A DNA stretch of 64,000 nucleotides from Methylobacter sp. (GCA_030653175.1 JAURZV010000106.1:33674-97673), one strand, 5' to 3'. Numbered from the stretch's first letter, positions 18,650-28,048 are shown. Notes: generated from the sequence alone by a model not told the origin. Translations and numbers: made by a program.

Positions 18650-20029
18650 ATGAACAATCGATTACTATGCGCCGCATTATTGTGGCTACCGGTTTTTGCA
18701 AGCAGCGCCGAGACTAAAGTATCGGAGCATGTGCTGGGGAACGGGTTGAAAGTGCTGGTTAAGGAAGATCACCGCTCTCCGGTCGCAGTGTCCCAGGTCT
18801 GGTACAAAGTGGGTTCAAGTTATGAGCCGGGCGGTATTACCGGCATTTCCCATATGCTCGAACACATGATGTTTAAAGGGACTGACAAGCATGCCCCCGG
18901 CGAGTTTTCCCGTATCGTCGCCGAAAACGGCGGCGAGGAGAACGCCTTTACCGGGACGGATTACACGGCCTATTTTCAAACCATGGAAGCTTCCAGGCTG
19001 GCGGTCAGTTTTGAACTGGAAGCCGATAGAATGCGCAATCTGCATCTGTTACCCGATGAGTTGAAAAAGGAGTTGCAGGTGGTGACTGAAGAGCGAAGGA
19101 TGCGCACGGACGATAATCCGCAGGCAAAAATGCAGGAGCATTTTTCGGCGATGGCTTATACCAACAGTCCGTATAGAAATCCTGTGATCGGCTGGCCTTC
19201 AGATATTGAAAACTATAAGGTTGAAGATCTTCAAGCCTGGTATCAGCGTTGGTATGCGCCCAACAATGCGACGCTGGTGGTAGTGGGCGATGTGGAACCC
19301 AAAGCGGTTTTTGCGTTGGCGGAAAAATATTTTGCACCTCTTAAACCCATGGGCGACCAGCCGGTCGCCTCTACAATGCTAAAACCGCAAACCGAAGTCG
19401 AACAGCTGGGTGTTCGGAAGATGACGGTTAAGTTACCGGCAAAACTACCCTATCTGGTCATGGGCTATAAAGTGCCGTCATTAAAAGTCGCACAAAATGA
19501 GTGGGAAGCCTATGCGCTGGAAGTCTTGGCCGGTGTCCTGGATGGAGGCAGCAGTGCCAGGTTGGAGTCGGGATTGGTGCGCGGCAAGCAAATAGCCGTT
19601 TCTGTCGGGGCAGGTTATGGCTTGCACTCAAGATTGTCGGAATTGTTTATGTTGGAAGCTACGCCCGCCGAAGGGAAAACCGTTTGGGACTTGGAATCCG
19701 CATTAAAGGAAGAGATTGTCAAGTTGCAAATCAAGCTGATCGATAACGATGAATTGCAGAGAATTAAGGCGCAGGTTTTAGCTAAAGCGGTTTACGAGCG
19801 GGATTCCAATTTTTATCAGGCCATGCAGTTAGGCATGCTGGAGACAGTCGGTCTGGGCTGGAAAAAAGCCGATGAATATGTCGATAAGGTCAATCAGGTT
19901 ACCGCAGAGCAGGTGCGCGATATGGCGCGTAAGTATTTAGTTGAAGATAAATTGAGTGTCGCTTATTTGGAACCTTTACCTATCACTGGACACATTACCG
20001 AGACTAAGATCGAAAAAGGAGTTAGATAA
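18650..20029 (+). CDS. M16 zinc metallopeptidase, catalytic subunit
   Basis: A 459-residue exported M16B peptidase. The N terminus is a signal peptide (LLCAALLWLPVFASSAE). The inverted zinc motif HxxEH is present as HMLEHMMFKGT near residue 70, with the downstream glutamate in TGTDYTAYFQTMEASRLAVS and ELEADRM. The C-terminal half is the structural repeat. M16B enzymes degrade peptides in the periplasm and work with a second subunit, supplied by the next gene, which overlaps by one base. A GAGGGAG ribosome-binding site is present. Confidence 0.92.
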   Translation: MNNRLLCAALLWLPVFASSAETKVSEHVLGNGLKVLVKEDHRSPVAVSQVWYKVGSSYEPGGITGISHMLEHMMFKGTDKHAPGEFSRIVAENGGEENAFTGTDYTAYFQTMEASRLAVSFELEADRMRNLHLLPDELKKELQVVTEERRMRTDDNPQAKMQEHFSAMAYTNSPYRNPVIGWPSDIENYKVEDLQAWYQRWYAPNNATLVVVGDVEPKAVFALAEKYFAPLKPMGDQPVASTMLKPQTEVEQLGVRKMTVKLPAKLPYLVMGYKVPSLKVAQNEWEAYALEVLAGVLDGGSSARLESGLVRGKQIAVSVGAGYGLHSRLSELFMLEATPAEGKTVWDLESALKEEIVKLQIKLIDNDELQRIKAQVLAKAVYERDSNFYQAMQLGMLETVGLGWKKADEYVDKVNQVTAEQVRDMARKYLVEDKLSVAYLEPLPITGHITETKIEKGVR

Positions 20030-21354
20030 TGCGTATTCATTTGTTAAGTTTTATGTTGGTAGCTTGGCTTGCGGCTTTTTGCAACCCGACGCAGGCCGCT
20101 GCAAAAATCGAACACTGGCAAACGCCGCAGGGCAGTCGGGTTTACTATGTCCATACCGAAGGTCTGCCGATGGTGGATATACAGGTTGCTTTCGACGCCG
20201 GCAGTGCGCGTGACGGGAGCCGGTTCGGCCTGTCTGCATTGACGTCTGCGTTGCTCGATACAGGGGCCGGGCGGTGGAATGCCGATGAAATTGCCCAACG
20301 CTTTGAAAGTGTCGGTGCGCAATTCGGCTCCAGTGTTTCCAATGATATGGCTTCCGTTTCGCTACGCACCTTAACGGATAAACCGTTATTCGATAAAGCG
20401 CTGGAGACGATGCAAGTCATTTTGACGAGTCCAAGTTTTAAGGAAGCCGATTTTCAACGGGAAAAAAACCGGACTTTGGCCGGGTTAAAACAGCAGGAAG
20501 AATCGCCCGCCGAGTTAGCCAGCATTGCTTTCTATAAGGCTTTGTACGGCGATCATCCTTACGGACATCCGACTCCCGGTTCTATCCCCACGGTATCCGG
20601 TTTGGAGGTCGCGGATCTGCGCAGTTTTTATCAAAAATATTATGTGGCCGCCAATGCGATGGTGGTGATTGTGGGCGACTTGTCCAGGCAGCAGGCGGAA
20701 CAAACCGCCGAGAAGTTGGTTTCCGGTTTGCCGACAGGTCAAAAGCCGGAAACCTTGCCGGAAGTGGTCATGCCGGTAAAAGCGGGCAAGCAGCATATTG
20801 AATTTCCTTCCTCGCAGACTCATGTTCTGGTCGGGATGCCCGGTACATACCGTAAAGATCCTGATTATTTTAACCTGTATGTCGGCAACCATATTCTGGG
20901 CGGCGCTGTTCTGGTATCCAAGCTTTTTGAGGAAATCAGGGAAAAGCGCGGACTGGCGTATAGTGCGAGCAGCTCTTTGGGGCCGATGTCCAGAAAAGGG
21001 CCGTTTGCGATAAGCTTGCAAACCCGCAATGACCAAACCGGGCAAGCGCTGGAGGTTCTGAATAAAACAGTGGCTGATTTTATTGCGCAAGGGCCAACGG
21101 AGGCCGAACTGACTGCCGCCAAGAAGAACATCACCGGCGGTTTTGCAATGCGTTTCGATACCAACAAAGAACTGGCCAGCTATGTGTCCATGATCGGTTT
21201 TTATGAAATGCCACTGGATTATCTGGATACTTTCCAACAAAACGTCGAGAAAGTGACGGCAGCATCGATAAAAGAGGCTTTTAAACGCCGCGTCGATCCG
21301 CAGTTAATGCAAACGATCACCGTAGGCGGGAGCGCTAAGAAGAGTGAAAAATAA
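20029..21354 (+). CDS. M16-family peptidase, non-catalytic partner subunit
   Basis: A 441-residue exported protein (signal peptide ending near CNPTQAAAK) with the M16 fold but no HxxEH: the equivalent position reads FGLSALTSALLDTGAG. The conserved C-terminal R/Y element is present as EEIREKRGLAYSASSSLGP. This pattern, an active subunit followed by an inactive one, is typical of heterodimeric M16B proteases, where the inactive partner helps form the substrate chamber. The start codon overlaps the previous stop (TAATG), indicating translational coupling. It overlaps the following rsmD by 11 bp. Confidence 0.9.
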   Translation: MRIHLLSFMLVAWLAAFCNPTQAAAKIEHWQTPQGSRVYYVHTEGLPMVDIQVAFDAGSARDGSRFGLSALTSALLDTGAGRWNADEIAQRFESVGAQFGSSVSNDMASVSLRTLTDKPLFDKALETMQVILTSPSFKEADFQREKNRTLAGLKQQEESPAELASIAFYKALYGDHPYGHPTPGSIPTVSGLEVADLRSFYQKYYVAANAMVVIVGDLSRQQAEQTAEKLVSGLPTGQKPETLPEVVMPVKAGKQHIEFPSSQTHVLVGMPGTYRKDPDYFNLYVGNHILGGAVLVSKLFEEIREKRGLAYSASSSLGPMSRKGPFAISLQTRNDQTGQALEVLNKTVADFIAQGPTEAELTAAKKNITGGFAMRFDTNKELASYVSMIGFYEMPLDYLDTFQQNVEKVTAASIKEAFKRRVDPQLMQTITVGGSAKKSEK

Positions 21355-22162
21355 GCTCAGGATTATCGGCGGCGACTGGCGCAGTCGGCAGTTAAGTTTT
21401 GTCGATGCGCCGGGCTTAAGGCCTACGCCCGCAAGAGTCAGGGAAACCTTATTCAATTGGTTGCAGTATGAAATTTTTGGCAAACAGTGTCTGGATTTGT
21501 ATGCGGGTAGCGGGGCTTTGGGTTTTGAAGCCGCTTCCAGAGGCGCCAAGTCGGTCATTCAAGTGGAAAATAATGTCCAGGCCTGCCGTTGTTTAAAAGA
21601 CAATGCGCTTGCGCTGTCTGCCGCCGACCGGATAAAAGTGGTGCAAAGTGATGTATTACGCTATCTGGCCGGGGATGCGCAAGCTTTTGACGTGGTGTTT
21701 CTCGACCCGCCATTCGGCCTGACCAATCCGCCGGGAGCGGATTTGCATTTACCTGAAGGGCACAGGGCAGGACAGCCCTGTGTGACCAATCCGCCGGGAG
21801 CGGATTTGCATTTACCTGAAGGGCGCAGGGCAGGACAGCCCTGTGTGAATCTGGCGATTCAAACCTGTAGACTGCTGGAAGAAAACGGCTGGCTGGCTAA
21901 ACATGCCAAGATTTATGTTGAAACGGAACGACATTTTGATTTTTCATGCCGGACTTTCCTGCCCGGCACCCTGCGGGTAAATGCAAGTTCGCTCCCGGCG
22001 AATTTGTCACGCGGAGCATCCATGCCCCGCATCCTGTCGGGCGGCAGCGCCATGCAAATCGGCAATCCTGCCGATTTGTCAGGTATGCCTGAAAACTGGC
22101 GGCAGCTGAAAAGTAAAAGCGCGGGCGAAGTCGGCTATCATTTATTCGAGCGGATTGAATAA
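21344..22162 (+). CDS. rsmD: RsmD, 16S rRNA guanine-966 N2-methyltransferase, with in-frame insertions
   Basis: Recognised by LRIIGGDWRSRQLSF, the RPTPARVRETLFNWL block, the SAM site DLYAGSGALGFEAASRGA and the catalytic VVFLDPPFG. It would methylate G966 of 16S rRNA during 30S assembly. At 272 residues it is about 80 longer than usual. The excess is in two blocks: residues about 126-167 (two 21-residue repeats, TNPPGADLHLPEG and onward) right after DPPFG, and about residues 203-247 before the conserved C terminus (NWRQLKSKSAGEVGYHLFER). Both blocks are encoded by palindromic repeats. All expected family segments flank the inserts, so the protein may still fold. GTG start; coaD follows. Confidence 0.9.
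   Translation: MKNKLRIIGGDWRSRQLSFVDAPGLRPTPARVRETLFNWLQYEIFGKQCLDLYAGSGALGFEAASRGAKSVIQVENNVQACRCLKDNALALSAADRIKVVQSDVLRYLAGDAQAFDVVFLDPPFGLTNPPGADLHLPEGHRAGQPCVTNPPGADLHLPEGRRAGQPCVNLAIQTCRLLEENGWLAKHAKIYVETERHFDFSCRTFLPGTLRVNASSLPANLSRGASMPRILSGGSAMQIGNPADLSGMPENWRQLKSKSAGEVGYHLFERIE
21721..21846 (+). repeat. Two tandem 63-bp repeats inside rsmD
   Basis: Units 21721-21783 and 21784-21846 differ at one base (CACAGG versus CGCAGG). Each contains GCCGGGAGCGGATTTGC and a hairpin CAGGGC-AGGACA-GCCCTG. Length 63 keeps the reading frame, adding 21 residues per unit. Confidence 0.9.
21950..22078 (-). repeat. Inverted copy of the repeat plus hairpins inside rsmD
   Basis: Read on the minus strand, the segment around 21958-22011 gives ATTCGCCGGGAGCGAACTTG, matching the tandem units upstream in the opposite orientation. 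It is preceded on that strand by the hairpin GGGGCA-TGGA-TGCTCC (22013-22028). A second stem CAAATCGGCA / TGCCGATTTG occupies 22055-22078. The whole block is translated in frame as part of RsmD. Confidence 0.75.
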
Positions 22163-22271
22163 TGTCAGGTTATGATTACAAACATTTATTTCTAGTTTGT
22201 CAGTTCGGCCCTATATCATTAAATGAGTATTTAAAACCAGCCTCTTGGTATAGAATTGCCGCTTTTTTTGA

Positions 22272-22769
<498 letters not shown>

Positions 22770-22772
22770 AGT

Positions 22773-23003
22773 ATGGCCCTGGTTATTAATGAAGATAAAT
22801 GTGCCCGGTGCGGTGTTTGTGAACCCGAGTGTCCGAATGAAGCTATTATGCAGACTGAGGATGCTTATGTAATAGATCCGTTATTATGTACCGAATGCAA
22901 GGAACGTTATGGCGAACCTTTATGTGAGGCGGTTTGCCCCAACGATGGTATTCAGGAAATCAAAGGCAGTTTGTATAAGAAGTGTTTGAGTTTATTTGGT
23001 TGA
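22773..23003 (+). CDS. YfhL-type 4Fe-4S ferredoxin
   Basis: A 76-residue ferredoxin starting 3 bp after coaD. The first cluster motif is CARCGVCEPEC and the second is the longer-spaced CTECKERYGEPLCEAVC, where the extended inter-cysteine loop is typical of the Alvin/YfhL group. Such ferredoxins carry two 4Fe-4S clusters with an unusually low potential in one of them. Placement after coaD is common in gammaproteobacteria. The electron partner is not evident from the context. Confidence 0.9.
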   Translation: MALVINEDKCARCGVCEPECPNEAIMQTEDAYVIDPLLCTECKERYGEPLCEAVCPNDGIQEIKGSLYKKCLSLFG

Positions 23004-23032
23004 GCAATATTTATTGCTCATCAGTGTTGTAA

Positions 23033-23293
<261 letters not shown>

Positions 23294-23308
23294 TTTGAAT
23301 TAAAAAAT

Positions 23309-23390
23309 GGAACGCGGATGACGCGGATAATTATGATTAAGTAAGATTTTTCTTGAATTATCTGTGCTCATCATGTTCATCTGCGTTCTA
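23309..23390. repeat. Dispersed-type inverted repeat between convergent genes
   Basis: GAACGCGGATGACGCGGATA on the left and ATCTGCGTTC on the right form an imperfect hairpin with an inner AATT/TTCAAG region. This kind of element is common between convergent genes. It probably ends transcripts of both the ferredoxin and hyi operons. Confidence 0.55.
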
Positions 23391-23405
23391 TTAAATACCT
23401 TTTGA

Positions 23406-24188
23406 TTAAGTTGATGCATACGGCGTTAACCAATCCAAGCTTTCAGTCGTAGTTCCAACCGGTTTATATTCCGCCCCGATCCATCCCGAATAACCCGATT
23501 TCTCAATGACTGAAAACATCCGGTCAAAATCAATTTGCCCCGTACCGGGTTGTCCCCGTCCGGGGCAATCGGCAAACTGGATATGACCGATTTTATCGGT
23601 ATGTTCAGCAATAAATTCTTCAGGCTTTTCGCCCATCATTTGCATGTGATAAATATCGTACTGCATAAATAGTTCAGGGCGGTTAAGCTGATCTAACACG
23701 CTGAGCATTTGCGCTCCGCTATGGACGATAAATCCCGGCATATCGTGAGTATTGACTGCTTCAAACACTGTTTTAATGCCCAACGGCGAAAAGGCCTCGA
23801 CGACGAAACACAGGTTTTCCTTAAAGGTTTCCAGATATTGCTCCAGGCGGCTTTTGTCCGGACAGCGGCCCGGCAGCACATTGATTGCTTCCGGCTTTAA
23901 CAGCCCTGCATATTCGACGGCTTGAGCGACGGCCTGCCTGAACTGATCGCGTTTTTCAGGCACGCAGGCAAGTCCCTCGCCGCCTTGTAATAAATCGGCA
24001 GCGGCTACATTAAACAAAACCAGTTTTAAGCCGTATTCGTCCAGTTTGTCTTTTATGGCGGTTGTACTTAAGTCGTAAGGGAACTGAATTTCAACGGCGT
24101 TAAAGCCCGCTTGTTTGGCGATTTTGAAACGATCGATAAGCGCTACTTCGGTAAACAACAGGCTTAGATTGGCGGTAAAGTTAAGCAT
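23406..24188 (-). CDS. hyi: Hydroxypyruvate isomerase
   Basis: A 260-residue TIM-barrel isomerase (AP endonuclease 2-like) that interconverts hydroxypyruvate and tartronate semialdehyde. Conserved features include the start MLNFTANLSLLFTEVALIDRF, the metal-ligand glutamate in FEAVNTHDMPGF, the MQYDIYHMQMMGE segment, IGHIQFADCPGRGQPGTGQI, and the final GWIGAEYKP with a second metal ligand. It overlaps the end of the upstream tartronate-semialdehyde reductase gene by 8 bp, so the pair forms an operon for glyoxylate/hydroxypyruvate metabolism, useful in one-carbon assimilation. Confidence 0.9.
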   Translation of the reverse strand: MLNFTANLSLLFTEVALIDRFKIAKQAGFNAVEIQFPYDLSTTAIKDKLDEYGLKLVLFNVAAADLLQGGEGLACVPEKRDQFRQAVAQAVEYAGLLKPEAINVLPGRCPDKSRLEQYLETFKENLCFVVEAFSPLGIKTVFEAVNTHDMPGFIVHSGAQMLSVLDQLNRPELFMQYDIYHMQMMGEKPEEFIAEHTDKIGHIQFADCPGRGQPGTGQIDFDRMFSVIEKSGYSGWIGAEYKPVGTTTESLDWLTPYAST

Positions 24189-25065
24189 CGGTTTTTGTGT
24201 ATAGTTTGATTAAAGTGGCAGGGTCTTGTTCCAGATAACCGTGGCTGCCGTGCAGTTGCATCAGCTGCGAGGCCAGAGCGGACATGGGGACGGCAGTGCC
24301 CTGCTTGGCGGACAAATCTACCGCCATGTTCAAATCCTTCAGCAGAGTTTTGACCCGCCACTTGACCGGCTCAAAGGTCTCGGTCGCCATTTCGGTTCCG
24401 ACGATTTGCAAGGGTTTGGAGTCTGCAAAACCGCCTGCCAGCGCGGCGGGTATTTGTTTGGCATCAACACCGGCCTGTTTGGCCAGCGCCATCATTTCGG
24501 CGATAACCAGCACATTGCAACTGACTATCATCTGGTTGCAGATCTTGGTGATCTGGCCGCTGCCCACCTCGCCCATGTGGGTTAACTGTTTATACAGCGG
24601 GGCCAGGGCGGTTCGGGCGATTTCGATGTTTTTCGCGCTGCCGCCCGCCATAATCGCCAGGTTGCCTTGCTCTGCACCGGCAACGCCGCCGGAAACCGGT
24701 GCATCGACCCAGCCCATGCCGCATTGTTGATACAACAGAGATGCCAATTGTCGGGTGTTTTCCGGGTGGATGCTGGATAAGTCAATCAGCAATTTGTCTG
24801 CTGCACCGTTCGCTGCAATATCATTGCGGACAATCGATTCTACGACCGCCGTATCGGCCAGGCACAGGATAATCACTTCGGAGCCCCGGACTAATTCGGC
24901 AACGGAACCGCAGGCCCTGGCGCCTGCATCAGTGACCGGCTGGAGCTTCTCAGGGCTGCGGTTCCAGACATTGACGCTAAAGCCTGCATCCAGCAAACGC
25001 AAAGTTATCGGCTTGCCCATCAGGCCGATACCGATGAAACCGAGGGCGGTTTTTTTATCTGATAT
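24181..25065 (-). CDS. glxR: Tartronate-semialdehyde reductase (2-hydroxy-3-oxopropionate reductase)
   Basis: A beta-hydroxyacid dehydrogenase of about 294 residues that reduces tartronate semialdehyde to glycerate with NAD(P)H. Family marks are LIDLSSIHPENTRQLA, the substrate loop WVDAPVSGGVAGAEQGNLAIM and the catalytic-lysine region GSGQITKICNQMIV. The first ATG, at 25020, would cut off the cofactor-binding GFIGIGLMG, which is encoded in the same open frame just upstream. No ATG, GTG or TTG exists between the preceding stop and that ATG, so the start is placed at an ATA codon (25063-25065, reading ISDKKTALGFIG). It is followed by hyi in an operon. Confidence 0.85.
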   Translation of the reverse strand: MSDKKTALGFIGIGLMGKPITLRLLDAGFSVNVWNRSPEKLQPVTDAGARACGSVAELVRGSEVIILCLADTAVVESIVRNDIAANGAADKLLIDLSSIHPENTRQLASLLYQQCGMGWVDAPVSGGVAGAEQGNLAIMAGGSAKNIEIARTALAPLYKQLTHMGEVGSGQITKICNQMIVSCNVLVIAEMMALAKQAGVDAKQIPAALAGGFADSKPLQIVGTEMATETFEPVKWRVKTLLKDLNMAVDLSAKQGTAVPMSALASQLMQLHGSHGYLEQDPATLIKLYTKTDA

Positions 25066-25256
25066 GGTTTTTAATTTATCACTGGTTAATATTCAAAACG
25101 AAACGTCACGCGAGCGTCATCGGATAGCCAAATTCCCATAGCGGGCGGCTTTAAGTACAAATTTTACGATATAATGGCGTTTGATGGTGGCTTAGCTCAC
25201 TTAAATATAAACCCTTGCTGCGTTTTGCCGGCAAGTTTAATCGAGAGGAGGTTTGC

Positions 25257-25823
25257 GTGGCAAAGGCTAGTGATTTAAAAAGGGGAATGGTGGTTGAAAT
25301 AAACGGCATACCGCATGCGGTTAAGCAGGTCGATGCTAAAAGTCCGTCGTCCCGCGGCGCATCAACCTTGTACAAAATCCGTTTTACCAATCTTAAGACC
25401 GGTCAAAAACTGGATGAGTCTTTAAAAGGAGATGACTTCTTTAAGGATGCCGATCTGGTGCGTGCTAAGGTGCAGTTTTCCTATGTGGATGGCGACAGTT
25501 ATATCTTCATGAATATGGAAGATTACACTCAGTACAGTTTGAGCAGCGAGGATTTGGAGGATCAAATCGACTATTTGACCGAAGGGCTTGAAGGTATAGT
25601 GGCCTTGTTGGTGGACGATGTGGTGTTGGGTATTGAGCTGCCAAGTTCCGTGGTGTTGGCGATAGTGGAGACGGCTCCGGCTATTAAAGGGGCGACGGCG
25701 TCAGGGCGTACCAAAACGGCCAGATTGACCACCGGGCTGGAAGTTCAGGTGCCCGAATATCTGGAGCCTGATGAGTTGATTAAGATTAATACCGAAACAA
25801 AAAAATTCATGTCTCGCGCTTGA
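25257..25823 (+). CDS. efpL: EF-P-like translation factor EfpL/YeiP
   Basis: A 188-residue, three-domain elongation factor P paralogue. It starts at a GTG with a strong AGAGGAGG ribosome-binding site. The loop at the tip of domain I reads DAKSPSSRGASTLYKIRF, with an arginine where canonical EF-P has a modified lysine, the mark of the YeiP/EfpL subgroup, which relieves ribosome stalling at difficult peptide bonds. The C-terminal OB domain includes ATASGRTKTARLTTGLEVQVP. It is followed 3 bp later by an rRNA methyltransferase gene, so both genes of this pair serve translation. Confidence 0.92.
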   Translation: MAKASDLKRGMVVEINGIPHAVKQVDAKSPSSRGASTLYKIRFTNLKTGQKLDESLKGDDFFKDADLVRAKVQFSYVDGDSYIFMNMEDYTQYSLSSEDLEDQIDYLTEGLEGIVALLVDDVVLGIELPSSVVLAIVETAPAIKGATASGRTKTARLTTGLEVQVPEYLEPDELIKINTETKKFMSRA

Positions 25824-25826
25824 GTC

Positions 25827-26987
25827 ATGTCTGTTCGTTTAACCGTTGCTCAAGGCGAATTTGAATTAAACCGGCTGCCAAAACGGCCGCGAGAGTTGTT
25901 GCGCGCCTGGGATGCGGCGGATGAATATCTGCTAGACACGCTTGCAGAACAGCTAAAGCTACCGGATGGTTCGACAACGCTCACCACGGATGCTGCGCGG
26001 GTTCTGATATTGAATGACAGTTTCGGCGCTTTGGCTGTGGCGCTGAGTGTTTTCCGGCCTTATGCCGTATCGGATTCCTTTTTGTCGCAGCAGGCCACAC
26101 GGCTCAATCTTGCCGCAAATAACTTGCCTGAACACAGCGTCAGCTTGCTGAACAGTCTTGAAATGCCGGAGGGTGTATTTGACTTGGTGCTGATTAAGGT
26201 GCCGAAGACTCTGGCTTTACTGGAAGACGAGCTGATACGCTTGCATCCGCATTTAACAGCTTCAACCCAGGTTATTGTAGCGGGTATGATCAAAACCCTG
26301 CCGTCCTCGGTTTGGAAACTGCTGGAGCGATTGGTCGGGCCGACTGCGACCTCGCCGGCAAGAAAAAAGGCGCGGCTGATTTTTGCATCCCTTGATTCCG
26401 GGCTGATCGTCCCGCCCAGTCCTTATCCGGTTTGTTACCGGCTTGAAAACACCGAATACCTGATTAGCAACCACGCCAATGTATTTTCGCGCGACAGTCT
26501 TGATATAGGCACGCGCTTTTTTCTCCAGCATCTCCCATCCCGGCAGGATGCCTGCGACATTATCGATTTGGGATGCGGCAACGGTCTGGTCGGTTTAATC
26601 GCCGCCGAACGCAGTCCTGCGGCGACCGTGCATTTTGTCGATGAGTCTTTTATGGCGGTGGCATCGGCCATGGATAATTTTCAGCGTGCTTTTGGAGGGC
26701 AGCGCGAGGCGACTTTTCGTGTCGGCGACGGATTGATGGAGGTTGAGCCTGCGTCAGCCGACCTGGTTCTTTGCAATCCTCCGTTTCACCAGCAAAATAC
26801 GGTAGGCGATCAGATTGCAGTCAGTTTATTCAAACAGTCGCGCAGAGTATTGCGTAAAGGCGGCGAGTTGTGGGTGATCGGCAACCGGCATCTGGATTAT
26901 CACAGCTATCTTGATCGTCTTTTTGGTGCGCATTCGGTCGTCGCATCCAACTCGAAATTCATCATTGTGAAGGCTGAACGGGCATAA
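25827..26987 (+). CDS. rlmG: 23S rRNA guanine-1835 N2-methyltransferase
   Basis: A 386-residue protein with two tandem methyltransferase-like domains; only the second keeps the SAM motif (DIIDLGCGNGLVGLIAAE). The catalytic LCNPPFHQQNTVGDQIA and the final GGELWVIGNRHLDYH match RlmG closely; RsmC is the nearest alternative but differs in length and in these blocks. It would modify G1835 of 23S rRNA. It begins 3 bp after the EF-P-like gene and is probably translated from the same mRNA. Confidence 0.88.
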   Translation: MSVRLTVAQGEFELNRLPKRPRELLRAWDAADEYLLDTLAEQLKLPDGSTTLTTDAARVLILNDSFGALAVALSVFRPYAVSDSFLSQQATRLNLAANNLPEHSVSLLNSLEMPEGVFDLVLIKVPKTLALLEDELIRLHPHLTASTQVIVAGMIKTLPSSVWKLLERLVGPTATSPARKKARLIFASLDSGLIVPPSPYPVCYRLENTEYLISNHANVFSRDSLDIGTRFFLQHLPSRQDACDIIDLGCGNGLVGLIAAERSPAATVHFVDESFMAVASAMDNFQRAFGGQREATFRVGDGLMEVEPASADLVLCNPPFHQQNTVGDQIAVSLFKQSRRVLRKGGELWVIGNRHLDYHSYLDRLFGAHSVVASNSKFIIVKAERA

Positions 26988-26995
26988 AAATAAGG

Positions 26996-27030
26996 CAAAA
27001 AAAACTCCCGGTGCGTTGAGCGCCGGGAGT
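26996..27030 (-). terminator. Rho-independent terminator of the small membrane protein gene
   Basis: Stem ACTCCCGG / CCGGGAGT (27004-27011 and 27023-27030) extended by GC pairs. On the minus strand it runs into a run of eight T, giving a classical terminator for 27100-27261. A second hairpin, TCAAACAG / CTGTTTGA (27037-27060), lies just before it. The structure may also block readthrough from rlmG on the other strand. Confidence 0.85.
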
Positions 27031-27099
27031 GAGAAGTCAAACAGGAGAGATACTGTTTGAGGTAGGATACCAGGAGGGGTAAAACTTTGCCTAACGCGC

Positions 27100-27261
27100 C
27101 TACTTTTGGTAGCCGAGCAATCTGCGACTCAAAACTATATTGCTGAATATAGCGGCTGTTGCAAACATGATTGTTGAAACAATGAATTCGCCGGAAAGAA
27201 AGCCTAAAATACCAACGACAAACATCAGCCCTATTAAAATATCTCTTTGAAAATCAGTCAT
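27100..27261 (-). CDS. Small membrane protein of 53 residues
   Basis: Begins MTDFQRDILIGLMFVVG after a GGAG ribosome-binding site, and is followed by a textbook terminator, so it is very probably expressed. It has two hydrophobic stretches (LIGLMFVVGILGFLSG and FIVSTIMFATAAIFSNIVL) and a basic tail LSRRLLGYQK, suggesting a small inner-membrane protein with two passes. I do not recognise a family. Confidence 0.65.
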   Translation of the reverse strand: MTDFQRDILIGLMFVVGILGFLSGEFIVSTIMFATAAIFSNIVLSRRLLGYQK

Positions 27262-27513
27262 TTTAAAGCTCCTTTGCTATTTTGCGGGTAAGAAGTAATC
27301 AACGTTAGATACACTATACATACGTACATATTGGTTGACAATATCAGTAGTTATTAATTAATAGTTTCTTTTATAGAAACAATTGATTATTAAAATTTGG
27401 TTATTTCATATTCAAATACGGAAAAACCAGCCAAAACTTTTCCTGATTAGCAAGCTGTTTCAGCCGGGTGTGATTAAAAGTGCCGGGAATTCATAGCAAC
27501 ATGATACAGTCGA

Positions 27514-27605
27514 GGGCGTGCCGCGCGCGCCTTCTTCGCAGCCAGGGATTAAATCGAGTAGAGACGCAATATTGCGAACTCCCTTCTGGCGCGCGCAGCG
27601 CGCCC
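27514..27605. repeat. Long GC-rich inverted repeat
   Basis: GGGCGTGCCGCGCGCGCC (27514-27531) and GGCGCGCGCAGCGCGCCC (27588-27605) are complementary at 16 of 18 positions, separated by 56 bp. A second inverted pair, TGTCATCC and GGTATGACG, follows at about 27618-27665. The stretch 27262-28195 otherwise has no convincing gene. Confidence 0.6.
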
Positions 27606-27790
27606 TACGTTAAATATTGTCATCCATGGGCTCTGGATGCCGGCATTCATGCAGGTATGACGGTGCGTCTGAGGTTCCTTGCTAATCAGGAAGCTTTTTA
27701 ACTAACGGAGTACAAGGCTTGAAGCGGATTTCAGGGTAAGTATTTTGTGGTGCTTGCAAGTACCGCTTTCACTCGAAATAACGGACAGCT

Positions 27791-28048
27791 ATGAATGAGG
27801 ATATGACTGCACGGAACTATACGGCGAATCCGTACGTCAATCCAGGTCCCAGGCGGGAAGAACGGGGTACTAATCCCTACGTTTTATGTTTGATAAACGC
27901 AAAAACCTATAATGCTCGCCCGAGCATCACAATCGATATAGACGCGCCGCTGAAGTCGATGCGGCCACCCGGCGCATTGAACCGTACAGAAGGAAGGTTG
28001 GGAGTGGGTGTGCAGCGTTTTAATGATCGGTATAAGGGTTCCCGCTAA
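27791..28048 (+). CDS. Doubtful 85-residue open reading frame
   Basis: An ORF in an otherwise gene-poor repeat-containing gap. Composition is rich in Pro, Arg and Asn, there is no ribosome-binding site before the ATG, no membrane segment and no recognisable domain. More likely non-coding than a gene. Confidence 0.12.
   Translation: MNEDMTARNYTANPYVNPGPRREERGTNPYVLCLINAKTYNARPSITIDIDAPLKSMRPPGALNRTEGRLGVGVQRFNDRYKGSR

Noticed and set aside
20515..21240. Minus-strand frame of 241 codons inside the M16 partner gene
   Set aside because: Shadow of the coding strand with His/Gln/Arg-rich composition and no family.
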